This document shows positions 27,238 to 38,000 of a stretch of 64,000 nt of DNA, piece after piece. The stretch's first letter is position 1, and every line of letters starts with the position of its first letter. Source of the DNA: DASQZK01 sp963732905 (lineage in GTDB: Bacteria > Bacteroidota > Bacteroidia > Bacteroidales > GCA-2748055); assembly GCA_963732905.1 (NCBI GenBank), contig CAVTBM010000008.1, positions 558,001 to 622,000 on the forward strand, read 5' to 3'. The notes below the pieces were generated by a model. That model was not told the origin of the DNA. It was given only the letters and a program-made list of their open reading frames with translations, and did not search any database. Both the position numbers and the translations under genes were made by a program.

Positions 27238-28797
27238 TTAAACCTGGACCTGTCGTACCACGTCTAAAAGTGTGCCATCCACCCATTTGACGGCTGCTAC
27301 AATACGGTCGGCAAAAACCGGTGTCTCCGGTGTTCCGCAGATCTTATATGCTTCATCGAGAAGATCATGAATCGATCTGAGAGGAAGGTCTGAACCTCTG
27401 ACTTTTTCGATCAGGTCCTGGCGCAGGGGATTGACAGCGATGCCTCTTTCCGTGATGACTACATCGATGAGTTCCCCTGGTCCGCAGAGAGTAGTGACCT
27501 TTTCCCTGATGACAGGTATCCTGTCGCGGAACAGTGGCAAGGGAAGGATGACTGTTTTTGAGAAAAGGCAGTTCTGCCAGCCTCCGATCCCGTGAAGAAG
27601 GTAACCGTCGGAATGGGTAACCACATTAGCGTTGAAATTTACATCCACTTCAGTGGCGCCGAGGATAACGACGTCGACCATACCGGCGAAATTTCCCTTT
27701 CCGTGATAATTATAACTTGTGAAGGGGCTGGTCCAGACATGGCCTGGGTTCTTAGCCATGGAATGAACACCGTCCAGGTCGAAGGTCTGTCCGTCCAGGA
27801 TATAATCCACCAGACCTTCTTCGAGCATTTCCACGAGATATTTGTTACTGCCGCCTCTGGCAAAGCGTGCTTTGATGCCCCTTTCTTTCATGATATTCCT
27901 GAAATATCCTGTGACCGCCAGTGCGGTCCCTCCTGCCCCGGTCTGGAATGAGAACCCGTCGCGGATGATTCCTGTAAGTTCGCAAAAACGGGCTGTAAGT
28001 TCAGCCAGCAAAAGTCTGTCAGGTGAACGGGTGATCTGTGTTGTACCCGAAATAATTTTCGACGGATCACCCAGCCTGTCAGTCACAACGGTATAGTCCA
28101 CATAATTTCCCTGGATCTGCCAGGGTATACATGGAAATTCGACCAGGTTGTCGGTTACGACAATTACTTTACGGGCATACTGCGAATCGGCCAGGGCAAA
28201 GCCGAGAAGTCCGCATGCCGAAGGTCCTGAGAGACCGTTGGCGTTACCAAAGACGTCTGCTGCCGGTGCACCAATCACTGCGATATCAATTTCCACTTCA
28301 CCATCCTGGAGAGCCTGGTACCGGCCGCCATGTGAACGGAGGATCCCGGTGCCCTGCATTCCGCCTTCCGACACGAAGCGGCCCAGGGAACCATTCATGC
28401 TTCCTTCAATACGTTCAATGGTCCCATCTTCGAGATAAGGGATGAGGTGAGCGTGACAGGGGAAAGAAGCCGAAGGAAACCACCTGAGGTTCTTTACTCC
28501 CATAGCATGGGCGATGTCGAATACCTTATTGGCCAGCAAGTCCCCATCACGGAAATGATGGTGGGTTGAAATGGTCATACCGTCGCGCAAACCGGCTTTT
28601 TCAAGTGCTTCACGCAGGGAAGGAACCAGTTTGTTCCCATCAGCCGGAAAACTGGCATTGCTGGATATCGGTGGCCCGGTTATTCGTCCTTCCGGGATGT
28701 ATTTCCCCACGCCCATATAAGGATGCTGTTTCTCGCCATTAAGGAGTATTGGAACAGAGCATCCGGCTGCATTCGTCACAAGTTGTTCATTCGTCAT
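27238..28797 (-). CDS. citF: Citrate lyase alpha subunit (citrate:ACP transferase)
   Basis: About 519 residues from the ATG at 28797 (MTNEQLVTNAAG); an earlier TTG at 28842 is unlikely. CitF moves citrate onto the acyl carrier subunit of citrate lyase. Typical features are STHHHFRDGD near residue 80, SMNGSLGRFVSEGGM, DVFGNANGLSGPSACG, and QTGAGGTALAVT with the CoA-transferase-like fold. It overlaps the CitD-CitE fusion gene by 11 bases. The accessory genes citC, citX and citG are not in this window. Confidence 0.95.
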   Translation of the reverse strand: MTNEQLVTNAAGCSVPILLNGEKQHPYMGVGKYIPEGRITGPPISSNASFPADGNKLVPSLREALEKAGLRDGMTISTHHHFRDGDLLANKVFDIAHAMGVKNLRWFPSASFPCHAHLIPYLEDGTIERIEGSMNGSLGRFVSEGGMQGTGILRSHGGRYQALQDGEVEIDIAVIGAPAADVFGNANGLSGPSACGLLGFALADSQYARKVIVVTDNLVEFPCIPWQIQGNYVDYTVVTDRLGDPSKIISGTTQITRSPDRLLLAELTARFCELTGIIRDGFSFQTGAGGTALAVTGYFRNIMKERGIKARFARGGSNKYLVEMLEEGLVDYILDGQTFDLDGVHSMAKNPGHVWTSPFTSYNYHGKGNFAGMVDVVILGATEVDVNFNANVVTHSDGYLLHGIGGWQNCLFSKTVILPLPLFRDRIPVIREKVTTLCGPGELIDVVITERGIAVNPLRQDLIEKVRGSDLPLRSIHDLLDEAYKICGTPETPVFADRIVAAVKWVDGTLLDVVRQVQV

Positions 28798-30004
28798 GAG
28801 TATCCCTCCAGTTTTGACTGACGAGGCCCAGTCTACCCGCAAGATCGATAATCATCAGAGCCCTTCTGACCACCGGCGGATCAATCATTTTCGTTCCGAG
28901 GGCAACGACTCCAAGCCCTTGTTCTTCAGCTTTCTTAAAAGCCATGGCAATTTTTTGCGCTTGTTCAATATCATCCGGCTGAGGTGTATAACCCTCCAGA
29001 ACCGGCTTAATCTGGCGGGGATGGATGCAGCCCATTCCCTCAAATCCAAGAGCCCTCGACATTCTGATAGTCTGCCTGAGTCCTTCATCATCGCCGACAT
29101 CAGAATACACAGAATCGATAGCCTGTATTCCGGCAGCTTTGCAGGCATTGACCAGCCGGGTCCGGGCATAGAGCGATTCTTCACCCCCGGGAGAGCGCCT
29201 GGTACCAAGATCGGCTGTATAATCTTCAAGACCGATGGCCATGGCAACCATATTGGGTGAAGCTGTGGCAATAGAAAAAGCATGTTCCACGCCAAGGGCA
29301 CTTTCTATGACCGGCATGAGAAAGACCGGCTCCTTCCTGCCGCACTGTTTACTGAGTCTCTTAATCTCCCGGTCGACAAGGCTGATCTGTTCAGCATCCT
29401 CACACTTGGGTACCAGTATAAGATGCACATTATAAGGCACGACACTGGCGAGGTCATCCAGGCCAGCCGGGATCTGATTGATGCGGACCATCCTTTCGGC
29501 CCTGTAAAAATTCACCTGGCAGAGTGCATTCCTCACCAAAATCCGGGCTTCCTCTTTTTTTGCAGGGGCCACTGAATCTTCCAGGTCCAGGATGATCCCG
29601 TCGGGTTTGTGAAGGCCCGCATTCAGCATCAGCGAAGGAGTATTGCCAGGAAGATAGAGACGTGTGAACCTGAACCGGTCACGTGAAGATGCATACCTGT
29701 TTTCTTCGATGACAGGCAGGAGGTACGACGGGTCAGAATTTAACATCTTTCGTGCGGCCGCTTCCATCCGTGCAGCAATGACGAAAGACAACGCCCCGGA
29801 GTCGTCCACGGACACACTGGCATGCTCAATTCCAAAGTGTTTGAGTACATCACGGACGAGACGTTCGATATCTTTTCCATACAGGGCTTTGACCTTGCTT
29901 TGTAAACTGATCCGGATGCCCCCCGATTGTTCCGGACTCAGAGCCACCAGGCAGTCGGACCTGACTTTATCACCCGTATTACCCGCAGTGAAAACTTCTG
30001 GCAT
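28787..30004 (-). CDS. citE: CitD-CitE fusion: citrate lyase acyl carrier and beta subunits
   Basis: A 405-residue protein. Residues 1-90 resemble the CitD acyl carrier protein (KVKALYGKDIERLVRDVL, VSVDDSGALSFVIAARMEAA); the serine near residue 16 fits the attachment site of the phosphoribosyl-dephospho-CoA group. From about residue 108 the citryl-lyase CitE follows (TRLYLPGNTPSLMLNAGL, DGIILDLEDSVAPAKKEEAR, MPVIESALGVEHAFSIA, AIGLEDYTADLG). CitD and CitE are usually separate proteins. With CitF it completes the core enzyme that splits citrate into acetate and oxaloacetate. Confidence 0.9.
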   Translation of the reverse strand: MPEVFTAGNTGDKVRSDCLVALSPEQSGGIRISLQSKVKALYGKDIERLVRDVLKHFGIEHASVSVDDSGALSFVIAARMEAAARKMLNSDPSYLLPVIEENRYASSRDRFRFTRLYLPGNTPSLMLNAGLHKPDGIILDLEDSVAPAKKEEARILVRNALCQVNFYRAERMVRINQIPAGLDDLASVVPYNVHLILVPKCEDAEQISLVDREIKRLSKQCGRKEPVFLMPVIESALGVEHAFSIATASPNMVAMAIGLEDYTADLGTRRSPGGEESLYARTRLVNACKAAGIQAIDSVYSDVGDDEGLRQTIRMSRALGFEGMGCIHPRQIKPVLEGYTPQPDDIEQAQKIAMAFKKAEEQGLGVVALGTKMIDPPVVRRALMIIDLAGRLGLVSQNWRDTHDE

Positions 30005-30033
30005 ATTCGATGGAATGAAGTTTGTGATATGTG

Positions 30034-30041
30034 CAAAGGTA
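30034..30041 (-). promoter_or_regulatory. Candidate -7 element of the citrate lyase operon
   Basis: On the minus strand TACCTTTG matches TAnnTTTG and lies 30 bases before the CitD-CitE ATG. A -33 element was not clear. Confidence 0.4.
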
Positions 30042-30332
30042 AAAAAGGCATGCTTTGAAGATCAGGAAAGCTGTATGTTTAAGAATAGATAAGGCGGGTG
30101 AGAGTGAGGATCAAGGTAAAAAGGTATGGGTATGTTTTCCTGTAATTCACAAAAATGAATGGGCGGTTTCATGACGGGCACGGAAAGCTGACTATTGACA
30201 GAGTAACAGACAGCCAATGGAAAGTCAGGAGTTTTCCCTGTTCCGGAATCTTCACGGCAGATCCGGCGTGGGGATGTGCAACGGATAGCATTTAATCTGC
30301 CAACCAGGGGAGGGATGAGAAGCGGAAAGAAA

Positions 30333-30366
30333 AAAAGCGGTAATGCCTCTGCTTTACCGCTTTTTA
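30333..30366. terminator. Bidirectional intrinsic terminator
   Basis: A 12-bp stem AAAAAGCGGTAA / TTACCGCTTTTT (30333-30344 and 30355-30366) with a 10-base loop. It stands 4 bases after the stop of a 20-codon minus-strand ORF and about 165 bases after methylmalonyl-CoA epimerase, and would end transcription from that side before the citrate lyase promoter. Confidence 0.85.
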
Positions 30367-30369
30367 ATT

Positions 30370-30432
30370 TATTGGCGGATCCTCCTGTGACGCTCTTCTA
30401 AACTGAAGTTCCCAACCTCAAATGAGCTCATG
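30370..30432 (-). CDS. Possible 20-residue small protein
   Basis: ATG at 30432 to TAA at 30370, encoding MSSFEVGNFSLEERHRRIRQ, followed at once by a strong terminator. The product would be a small basic, helical peptide. Its placement directly before the hairpin is the only support; there is no recognised homologue and it may be chance. It could be read on the epimerase transcript or on its own. Confidence 0.3.
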
Positions 30433-30529
30433 ATCCCTGCATAAAGCTACTATAAGAATCTATACATTCTAATCGTTTGTAAATGATATAGCTTAATCTT
30501 TTTAATGATATTCCTCAATAAAAGCGGCA

Positions 30530-30931
30530 TTATTCGCCACAGAATTCGGTAAGTACACCAAAAGTGGATTTGGGGTGAAGGAATCCGATATGCATCCCTT
30601 CGGCGCCCTTCCTGGGAACTGCATCAATAAGCTTCACTCCCCTGCCCTCAGCTTCCCTGAGTGCTTCCCCAACGTCAGACATTGCAAAGGCTATATGATG
30701 AATGCCAGGACCCTTTTTTTCTATAAACTTTCCTATCGGACCTTCCTGATCCGTACTCTCTAACAGTTCAATCTTTGTCTCCCCAACCCTGAAGAAGGCG
30801 GTTTTCACTTTCTGGTCTGCCACTTCTTCAATGGCATAACATTCAAGACCGAGGACCGATTCATAATATTTCACGGCTTCTTCAAGATTTTCAACAGCAA
30901 TTCCGATATGTTCAATATGGGTAGGTTTCAT
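30530..30931 (-). CDS. mce: Methylmalonyl-CoA epimerase
   Basis: A 133-residue vicinal-oxygen-chelate enzyme interconverting (R)- and (S)-methylmalonyl-CoA in the succinate-propionate pathway. Metal ligands are visible as HIEHIGIAV at the N-terminus, GIHHIAF near residue 76 and the C-terminal glutamate in LTEFCGE. Length and sequence are typical. The mutase and carboxylase that usually accompany it are not in this window. Confidence 0.95.
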   Translation of the reverse strand: MKPTHIEHIGIAVENLEEAVKYYESVLGLECYAIEEVADQKVKTAFFRVGETKIELLESTDQEGPIGKFIEKKGPGIHHIAFAMSDVGEALREAEGRGVKLIDAVPRKGAEGMHIGFLHPKSTFGVLTEFCGE

Positions 30932-31322
30932 AGTTCTTTATCCTTTTTTGGTTGTAAAATTAACCTTTATCCATGAAAAAGCCCCATGACATAAGTCAGA
31001 CCTGTAATTTTGCCTTCATTTATTTTTCATGAAACGGTTGGGTGTATTTTGACATGGCTCTTTTCCCTGCGTCTGATTCGCCCTGTCGAATCTGACTATT
31101 GAAAGATCCGGCCCTGAAACAGGAACCGTTATATCGTATTAAATTGGAAAAGGACTTAGAAACGAGAATACCAGAGGATTTTTTATTTCTCATACTCTTC
31201 TTGAAACAGCTATCATAGAATATGGAAATATTTTTTTTGAGGGTGATATAAAGCGTTATCCCTTTCTATACATTTGCAAGGTTTCCGGAGCTTAAATAGA
31301 AATCTCTTTTTTTCACCGCATT
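30932..31322. promoter_or_regulatory. Divergent intergenic region with a candidate -7 box
   Basis: A 391-base gap between mce and the DUF486 gene, AT-rich in its second half. TACATTTG at 31269-31276 on the plus strand fits TAnnTTTG and could serve the DUF486 gene 47 bases downstream. No coding sequence was recognised here. Confidence 0.35.
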
Positions 31323-31697
31323 ATGAATATGAAAGGTTTAGTCACAATAGCCCTGCTTTTCCTGTCAAACAGTTTTATGACAGTGGCATGGTATGGTCAT
31401 CTTAAATACCGGGATTTGAGATGGTTTTCCAACGCAGGATTGTTCAGCATCATACTTATAAGCTGGGGCATTGCCTTTTTTGAATACTGTGCCCAGGTAC
31501 CTGCGAACAGAATCGGATTTAATGAAAATGGAGGGCCGTTCTCGCTGGTCCAGTTGAAGGTCATCCAGGAAGTAATCACACTGACTGTATTCACCGCTTT
31601 CACCCTGATCTTTTTCAAAGAAGAGACACTGAAGTGGAATCATCTCGTCGGCTTTGTTTTCCTTGTTCTGGCCGTCTACTTTATTTTTAAGAAATAA
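31323..31697 (+). CDS. DMT superfamily protein, DUF486
   Basis: A 124-residue membrane protein with four hydrophobic segments, matching the DUF486 family of small-multidrug-resistance-like proteins (FMTVAWYGHLKYR near residue 18, GIAFFEYCAQVPANRIG near 50, VIQEVITLTVFTAFTLIFF near 80). Function is not known. The ATG at 31329 (MKGLV) is an alternative start. Confidence 0.9.
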   Translation: MNMKGLVTIALLFLSNSFMTVAWYGHLKYRDLRWFSNAGLFSIILISWGIAFFEYCAQVPANRIGFNENGGPFSLVQLKVIQEVITLTVFTAFTLIFFKEETLKWNHLVGFVFLVLAVYFIFKK

Positions 31698-31828
31698 CGA
31701 TGACGATCCTTACCCTGAATCCTTAATGCAGGAATATACTTTTTCATTAATGCTCTTCACATCGGGAAGAAAAAGCATTACCCCAAAAATTTTATGACGA
31801 TCTGACGAGGTGTGCAGGCGCAGCAACT

Positions 31829-34800
31829 TCATTTAGACGATTCATTCTGCCGGTTGGGATCGATCACCGCATCATAAATCGTCTGCTGGATGCGTGTCCT
31901 GATGTCCTTCTTAACCAGCAATTCGTTATACTGGTTGGGATTGACACGATTTGAAAGGAAGATATAGACGATATCATACTGAGGATCGGCCCAGGCCATG
32001 GTACCGGTAAAGCCTGTATGTCCGTAGCTTTCAAGTGAAGCGCCTTTACATGCCGGGCTTATTTTACTGTCATCCGGTTCAGGTTTATCAAAGCCGAGAC
32101 CACGGCGGTTACCGTTGTCGCTGCAAACTCTTTCAGAGAACCGGTTTATAACAGAATCGCTCAGGAATCGTCTTCCGCCGTATGTTCCTCCGTTAAGGTA
32201 CATCTGCATCATTTTAGCCAGGTCGTTGGCATCGGAGAACAGTCCGGCATGACCGCTTACTCCGCCGAGCATGGCTGCACCCGGATCGTGCACATAGCCC
32301 TGCAGAAGCTGGTGCCGGAAAAGGACATCATTTTCCGTAGGTGCAATGCGGTTTGCAGGGAACCGGTTCAGGGGCAGGTAGCCAAGAGAGGAAGCCCCCA
32401 TTTTTGCATAAAAGTTATGGTAAGCATAAGGATACAGCGCTGTGTCGGTAACCTGCTCAATGATACGTTTAAAAAGATAATATCCCAGATCACTGTACCT
32501 GTATGTTTTATCGAGTAGCGGGGAGTTCAGAATATCATTGTAAATAGTATCGAGGTAATCTTCACGCAGGTAGAGATCGCGTGCCACATTAACTGGATAT
32601 TCAAGGCTGAAAGTATCACTGTAAACGCTGTCGATGTAGCGGACATTCCTGTTAGCGTAAGCCTTTGCACCCATTTTATAAGGATATTCATAGGAAAAAC
32701 GGGAACTGAGCAGTTGCTCACTGGTATCCATGGGTTCAAGGGTAGAGAGATAAAAGGGGATCCATGCCACCAGACCGGACTGATGGGTCAGAACATCCCG
32801 GATGACCAGGTCCTTCTTGTTGCAGGTGTCTGGCATAGCCAGGTAGTCGCCCAGCGTTTTATTCACATCAAACCGGCCCTGATCCGTCAGTTTCATCAGG
32901 GAAGGAAGGGTAGCGAAGATTTTGGTAAGGGAGGCTATATCGTAGAGGTCATCGTTTTCAACGGGGTGTTCCTTCCGGTAGGTAAGGTAACCGTAGGATT
33001 TATCGAACACCACCTTGCCATGACGTCCCACTACGACCTGGCAACCCGGGGTGGCTTTGAGATTAATAGCTTCCTGAGCTATGGAATCGATCCTCATCAG
33101 TATCTTTGAATTTAGTCCGGCTTCTTCAGGGATGCCATAAGAAAGCCGCTGGATCGACCGGCTTTCGATTCCTGTTCCCGACAAAAAACCATGTCCGCAG
33201 CTTACCGGGAGTGTGCCTGATATTTCATACGCCCCGAATATCCCCTGGGCAGCCAGTTCCTTCGTAACAGGTTCATCATCATACGCCACGATCACAGCAT
33301 CAAAACGGTCCAGTTCTTCATGGTTGAATTCGTTCAGCAGATAGGGATTTCCAAAAATGACCAGGACAAGATTCCCCTTAAAATCAAGGTTTTGAATGAA
33401 TTTTATTTCTCCGGTTGTAATGCCGTACTTCTTTGAAGGCCATTGTGAGGTATTCTGAATACTGACAATCAGGGTATTGTATTGCAGAAGCCTGTTGCTC
33501 AAGGTCGTATCGGGTACTGCAATGGCGTCCTTATTTACCATGAATGTGTCCACGCTGGTATACAATCCGAGTGTCTGGCTGAAGGCGTCGGGTTTACCCG
33601 TTCCCAGGGCAAGTGATGCGATATGGTATGCTTCAAGGTTGAAAAAGGGAACAACTTTCCCCGTGTTTTTAACCAGGGTCAGAGAGCTGCGTACCAGTTT
33701 CCGCATCTCAACTTTATAGAAAGGATCGTTAAGTGCTTCGGCGAGCGAATCGGTTTTCACCGGAGAGAAGTGCATCAATCCAGCCCAGGCTTTGGCATGA
33801 AGGATCTTCCGGCAATGGTTATCGAGTTCCAGTTCAGATACTGACCCGTTTTTTATTTCACTTTTAATAGCGGCTATGGCTTTGGGAATGTCGGAGGGCA
33901 TGAGCAGGATATCGTTACCCGCCAGGAAAGCTTTGGCTTCAAGTTCACCGGGTTTGTTACCTTCACTGGCACCCTTCATATTGAGGGCATCGGTGATAAC
34001 CAGACCTTCAAAGCCCAGTGTTCCATGGAGGAAATCGTGAATGGTTTTACGTGAAAGTGAGGAAGGGATCTGGTCTGTTGAATCGAGAGCCGGAACATGA
34101 AGGTGGGCCGACATGATGGCTGGAATTCCGTTGCGGATACCGAATTTAAACGGGAACAGTTCCAGGGAATCGAGTCGGCTCATATTGTACCGTATCACCG
34201 GGAGGCCGTAATGTGAATCCGTATCTGTATCGCCATGCCCTGGAAAATGTTTGTATACAGGAATAATTCCGGCGTCCTGGAGTCCCATGGCATACATCAG
34301 CCCTTTTCTTGCCACATTCATCCGGTCCTCCCCGAAAGAACGGGAGTTGATTACGGGGTTGTCCGGGTTATTATTCACATCCACCACCGGGGCAAAATTG
34401 ATGTTCAATCCGAGGCGCCGCATCTGAGTGCCGATATCGTAGCCCATCTGGTATATCAGAGCATCGTCATGAATGGCCCCGAGCATCATCTGGTGAGGGT
34501 AGGAAAGTGTGCTATCCAGCCTCATGGACAATCCCCATTCGCCATCGATGGAAATGAGTAACGGCGTTTTAGCTGATGCCTGGAAACGGTTGGTCATTTC
34601 AGCCTGCCGGACAGGTCCGCCCTGGAAAAAGATCACTCCGCCAACGTTATATTTGGATATCAGGCGAATGATGTCCTCTGTATGTTCTTCATCCCTGTTC
34701 GAATACGCGGCAACCATAAATAACTGTGCGATCTTTTCATCCAGGCTCAGGGAATTCAGGACCGAATCGACCCACAGGGAATCGGACCTGAAAAAGGAAG

Positions 34801-34918
34801 GTTCTTCTATCTTAACTGGTTCAAAGTCATCAATAACGCGACCTCCGGATATATTAAAGCTGGCAACCGTCAAAAAGAAAAACAGGAGAATAACAGTCTG
34901 GATCAGATAGCTCTTCAT
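31829..34918 (-). CDS. GH3 beta-N-acetylhexosaminidase-like / class C serine hydrolase fusion
   Basis: A 1029-residue exported protein. After a signal peptide (about 1-22) comes a GH3 domain (about 45-390) with KHFPGHGDTDTDSHYGLP near residue 222, the NagZ-type loop with its catalytic histidine, and the nucleophile region VITDALNMKGAS. A GH3 C-terminal domain follows (about 410-600), then a penicillin-binding/beta-lactamase domain (about 615-1010) with SLTK, YSDLGYYLF and HTGFTGT. It probably trims muropeptides or amino sugars in the periplasm. Confidence 0.9.
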   Translation of the reverse strand: MKSYLIQTVILLFFFLTVASFNISGGRVIDDFEPVKIEEPSFFRSDSLWVDSVLNSLSLDEKIAQLFMVAAYSNRDEEHTEDIIRLISKYNVGGVIFFQGGPVRQAEMTNRFQASAKTPLLISIDGEWGLSMRLDSTLSYPHQMMLGAIHDDALIYQMGYDIGTQMRRLGLNINFAPVVDVNNNPDNPVINSRSFGEDRMNVARKGLMYAMGLQDAGIIPVYKHFPGHGDTDTDSHYGLPVIRYNMSRLDSLELFPFKFGIRNGIPAIMSAHLHVPALDSTDQIPSSLSRKTIHDFLHGTLGFEGLVITDALNMKGASEGNKPGELEAKAFLAGNDILLMPSDIPKAIAAIKSEIKNGSVSELELDNHCRKILHAKAWAGLMHFSPVKTDSLAEALNDPFYKVEMRKLVRSSLTLVKNTGKVVPFFNLEAYHIASLALGTGKPDAFSQTLGLYTSVDTFMVNKDAIAVPDTTLSNRLLQYNTLIVSIQNTSQWPSKKYGITTGEIKFIQNLDFKGNLVLVIFGNPYLLNEFNHEELDRFDAVIVAYDDEPVTKELAAQGIFGAYEISGTLPVSCGHGFLSGTGIESRSIQRLSYGIPEEAGLNSKILMRIDSIAQEAINLKATPGCQVVVGRHGKVVFDKSYGYLTYRKEHPVENDDLYDIASLTKIFATLPSLMKLTDQGRFDVNKTLGDYLAMPDTCNKKDLVIRDVLTHQSGLVAWIPFYLSTLEPMDTSEQLLSSRFSYEYPYKMGAKAYANRNVRYIDSVYSDTFSLEYPVNVARDLYLREDYLDTIYNDILNSPLLDKTYRYSDLGYYLFKRIIEQVTDTALYPYAYHNFYAKMGASSLGYLPLNRFPANRIAPTENDVLFRHQLLQGYVHDPGAAMLGGVSGHAGLFSDANDLAKMMQMYLNGGTYGGRRFLSDSVINRFSERVCSDNGNRRGLGFDKPEPDDSKISPACKGASLESYGHTGFTGTMAWADPQYDIVYIFLSNRVNPNQYNELLVKKDIRTRIQQTIYDAVIDPNRQNESSK

Positions 34919-35014
34919 TTTCTCATTCCTTTATTCATTGCGAAACACAAAGATAATTTAACGAACTTTTGATTGGTTACGATGTTTTCAACAACATCAA
35001 ATTAGCAGCCAATA

Positions 35015-35022
35015 TAGATTTG
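35015..35022 (+). promoter_or_regulatory. Candidate -7 element for the tricorn gene
   Basis: TAGATTTG fits TAnnTTTG and lies 51 bases before the ATG. No clear -33 element at standard spacing. Confidence 0.4.
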
Positions 35023-35073
35023 TTTTAATTAATTTTACAGCTCAATTTATTATTCCATTCAAAAATTAACATT

Positions 35074-38000
35074 ATGAAAAAGATTTTACTGACTTTCCTG
35101 GCCATAGCTTTCATTTCGCTTACCGGCCTTTACAGCCAGGGAGAGGCAAGACTCCTTCGCTTTCCTGCAATACATGGCAACCAGCTGGTGTTTTCCTATG
35201 CCGGGGATCTCTACACCGTAGATGGCAATGGAGGAATGGCACGGAGGCTCACCAGCAGCCCCGGTTATGAAATGTTCGCTCATTTCTCTCCGGATGGAAA
35301 GTATATTGCTTTCACAGGTCAATATGACGGGAATACCGAAGTTTTTGTTATTCCTGCCGAAGGGGGTGTGCCCAAACGGTTAACATTCACGGCAACACTT
35401 AGTCGCGATGATATCGGAGACCGTATGGGGCCCAATAATATCGTGATGGCCTGGACTCCAGACAGCAAATACATTATCTACCGTTCAAGGAAAGAGTCTT
35501 TCAACAGCTTTAAAGGGTCACTTTTTAAAGTTTCCATTGATGGCGGACTGTCTGAGCAACTGCCTCTTTCTTTCGGAGGATTCTGCTCCTATTCACCCGA
35601 TGGCAGCCAGCTGGCCTTTAACTGGGTTTTTCGTGAATTCAGGACATGGAAGTATTACAGGGGTGGTATGGCCGACGATATACGCATCTATGATTTCAAA
35701 AACGGGAATGTTGAAAAAATTACGGATAACGATGTTCAGGATATTATCCCGATGTGGGTAGGCGATAATATCTATTTTCTCTCAGACCGCGACCGGACAA
35801 TGAACCTGTTCGTGTATAACACCAGTAGTAAAAAAACTGAAAAACTTACCAATTTCGACAATTACGATATTAAATTTCCGACAGCAGACAACGATTATAT
35901 CGTTTTTGAAAATGGGGGCTATATTTACAAGTATGATCTGAAAGCCAAAAAAGCGGATAAGGTAAACATCACCATTGCCAATGATGAACCTCTGGCCAGG
36001 TCCGAGCTGAAAGATGTCAGCAAGGATATCCGTTCCGGCGATGTTTCACCTAATGGTGAGAGGGTGGTTTTTGGAGCAAGGGGTGAAATCTTCAGCCTGC
36101 CTGCCAAAGAAGGTGTAACTTACAATTATACCCGTTCGTCGGGTGTGCATGAAAGAAACGTTGAATATTCTCCTGACGGGAAAAATATTGCTTTTCTTTC
36201 CGATAAGAGTGGTGAATTCGAGATATGGGTTCAGAAACAGGACGGCTCCAAACCTGCATGGCAGCTTACGCACAATGCCGACACATACATTTTCAGTTTC
36301 GATTGGTCACCCGACAGCAAAAAGATATTATACCACGACCAGAAGTTAAGGCTCAGGTATGTTGATGTGGTAACCGGCAAGGTCACGGAAGTCTTACAGG
36401 GCACATACGGGATCCCCCGGAGTTACGACTGGTCACCCGACAGCAAGTGGATCTCTTATGAATTTGCAACAGCAAACCAGTTTTCCATCGTCAGGTTATT
36501 CAATGTTGATTCAGGAAAATCTTATGATGTTACCGATAACTGGTACGATTCCGGCGGACCTGCATTTTCAGAAGACGGGAAATACCTTTTCTTCATCTCA
36601 GCCAGAGATTTCAATCCCATTTACAGCCAGACAGAGTGGAATACCGCCTACGACGATATGAGCAAGATCTACCTGGTTACACTTTCTGCAGACACGAAAT
36701 CGCCTTTTGCTCCAGTAAATGATACGGTCAATACAACAACAAATGATAATGGAGATAAAAAAGTAAGCGAGGACAAATCCAAAGACAAGACCGTGAAGAT
36801 CGACATCGATGGTATCAAGGACAGAATAGCTGTTCTGCCTGTTGAAGCATCGAACTATTTCAATATCCAGACAACCGGTTCAAGGGTGTATTATATCGAC
36901 TTCAGCATGGAGGGGGGAATGACTGCAAAGGTGTTTGACCTGGAAAAGAAAAAAGAAACCGTTCTAGGAAAAGGACTCAGGTTCAGCCTTTCGTCCACAG
37001 GCAAAAAGATGTTAATAGGAATGCGTGATAAATGGGCTGTTATCGATCCGCCTGTTTCCGAAGTGAATATCACTGATCCGATTGACCTTTCGGGTATGAA
37101 GACCGAGGTGAACTATGCCGAAGAATGGAAGCAGATTTTTAATGAAAGCTGGCGCCAGTACCGTGATTTCTTCTATGTACCAAATATGCATGGTCTCGAC
37201 TGGAATGCTATGAAAGAGAAATACGGACAGTTGGTACCCTATGTCAAAACAAGAGATGATCTAACCTATCTCATCGGTGAAATGATCGGCGAACTCAGTA
37301 TCGGTCATTCCTATGTTACCACTGGTGAGAAGAAAGAAAAGCCGGTTAGGATTCAGACGGGTCTTCTGGGAGCAAAGTTGAGCAAGAATTCATCAGGGTA
37401 TTATGAGATCAAGGAGATTCTGAAAGGGGCCAACTGGAGTAAAGACCTTCGTTCACCCCTCACCGAGATCGGGCTGAATGTCAAAGAGGGCGATTATATC
37501 CTTGCGGTGAACGGGGAATCGACAGCAGACATGAACGACATTTATGCCTCACTGGTTGGAAAGGCTGATATGGATATCGAACTTACGGTTAATGACAAGC
37601 CAAAGATGGACGGCAGCCGGAAGATCACGGTAGTTCCTATCAGCGATGAATCTCTGCTGTATTATTACAAATGGGTACAGCACAACATCGACTACGTGAG
37701 TAAAAAGACCGACGGACAGGTTGGATATATTCATATACCCGATATGGGTCCTGAGGGGCTCAATGAGTTTGTGAAGCATTTCTATCCTCAGCTCGACAAA
37801 AAAGGACTGATCATCGACGACAGAGGCAATGGTGGCGGCAACGTATCCCCGATGATCATTGAACGCCTCAGAAGAGAGGTCACCAGGTCGACGATGAGAA
37901 GGAATTTCCCCTATGGCGAACCGGTACCGGATCAGATGATGCTTGGTCCAAAGGTCCTTTTGATCGACCGTTACTCTGCATCCGACGGTGATCTCTTTGC

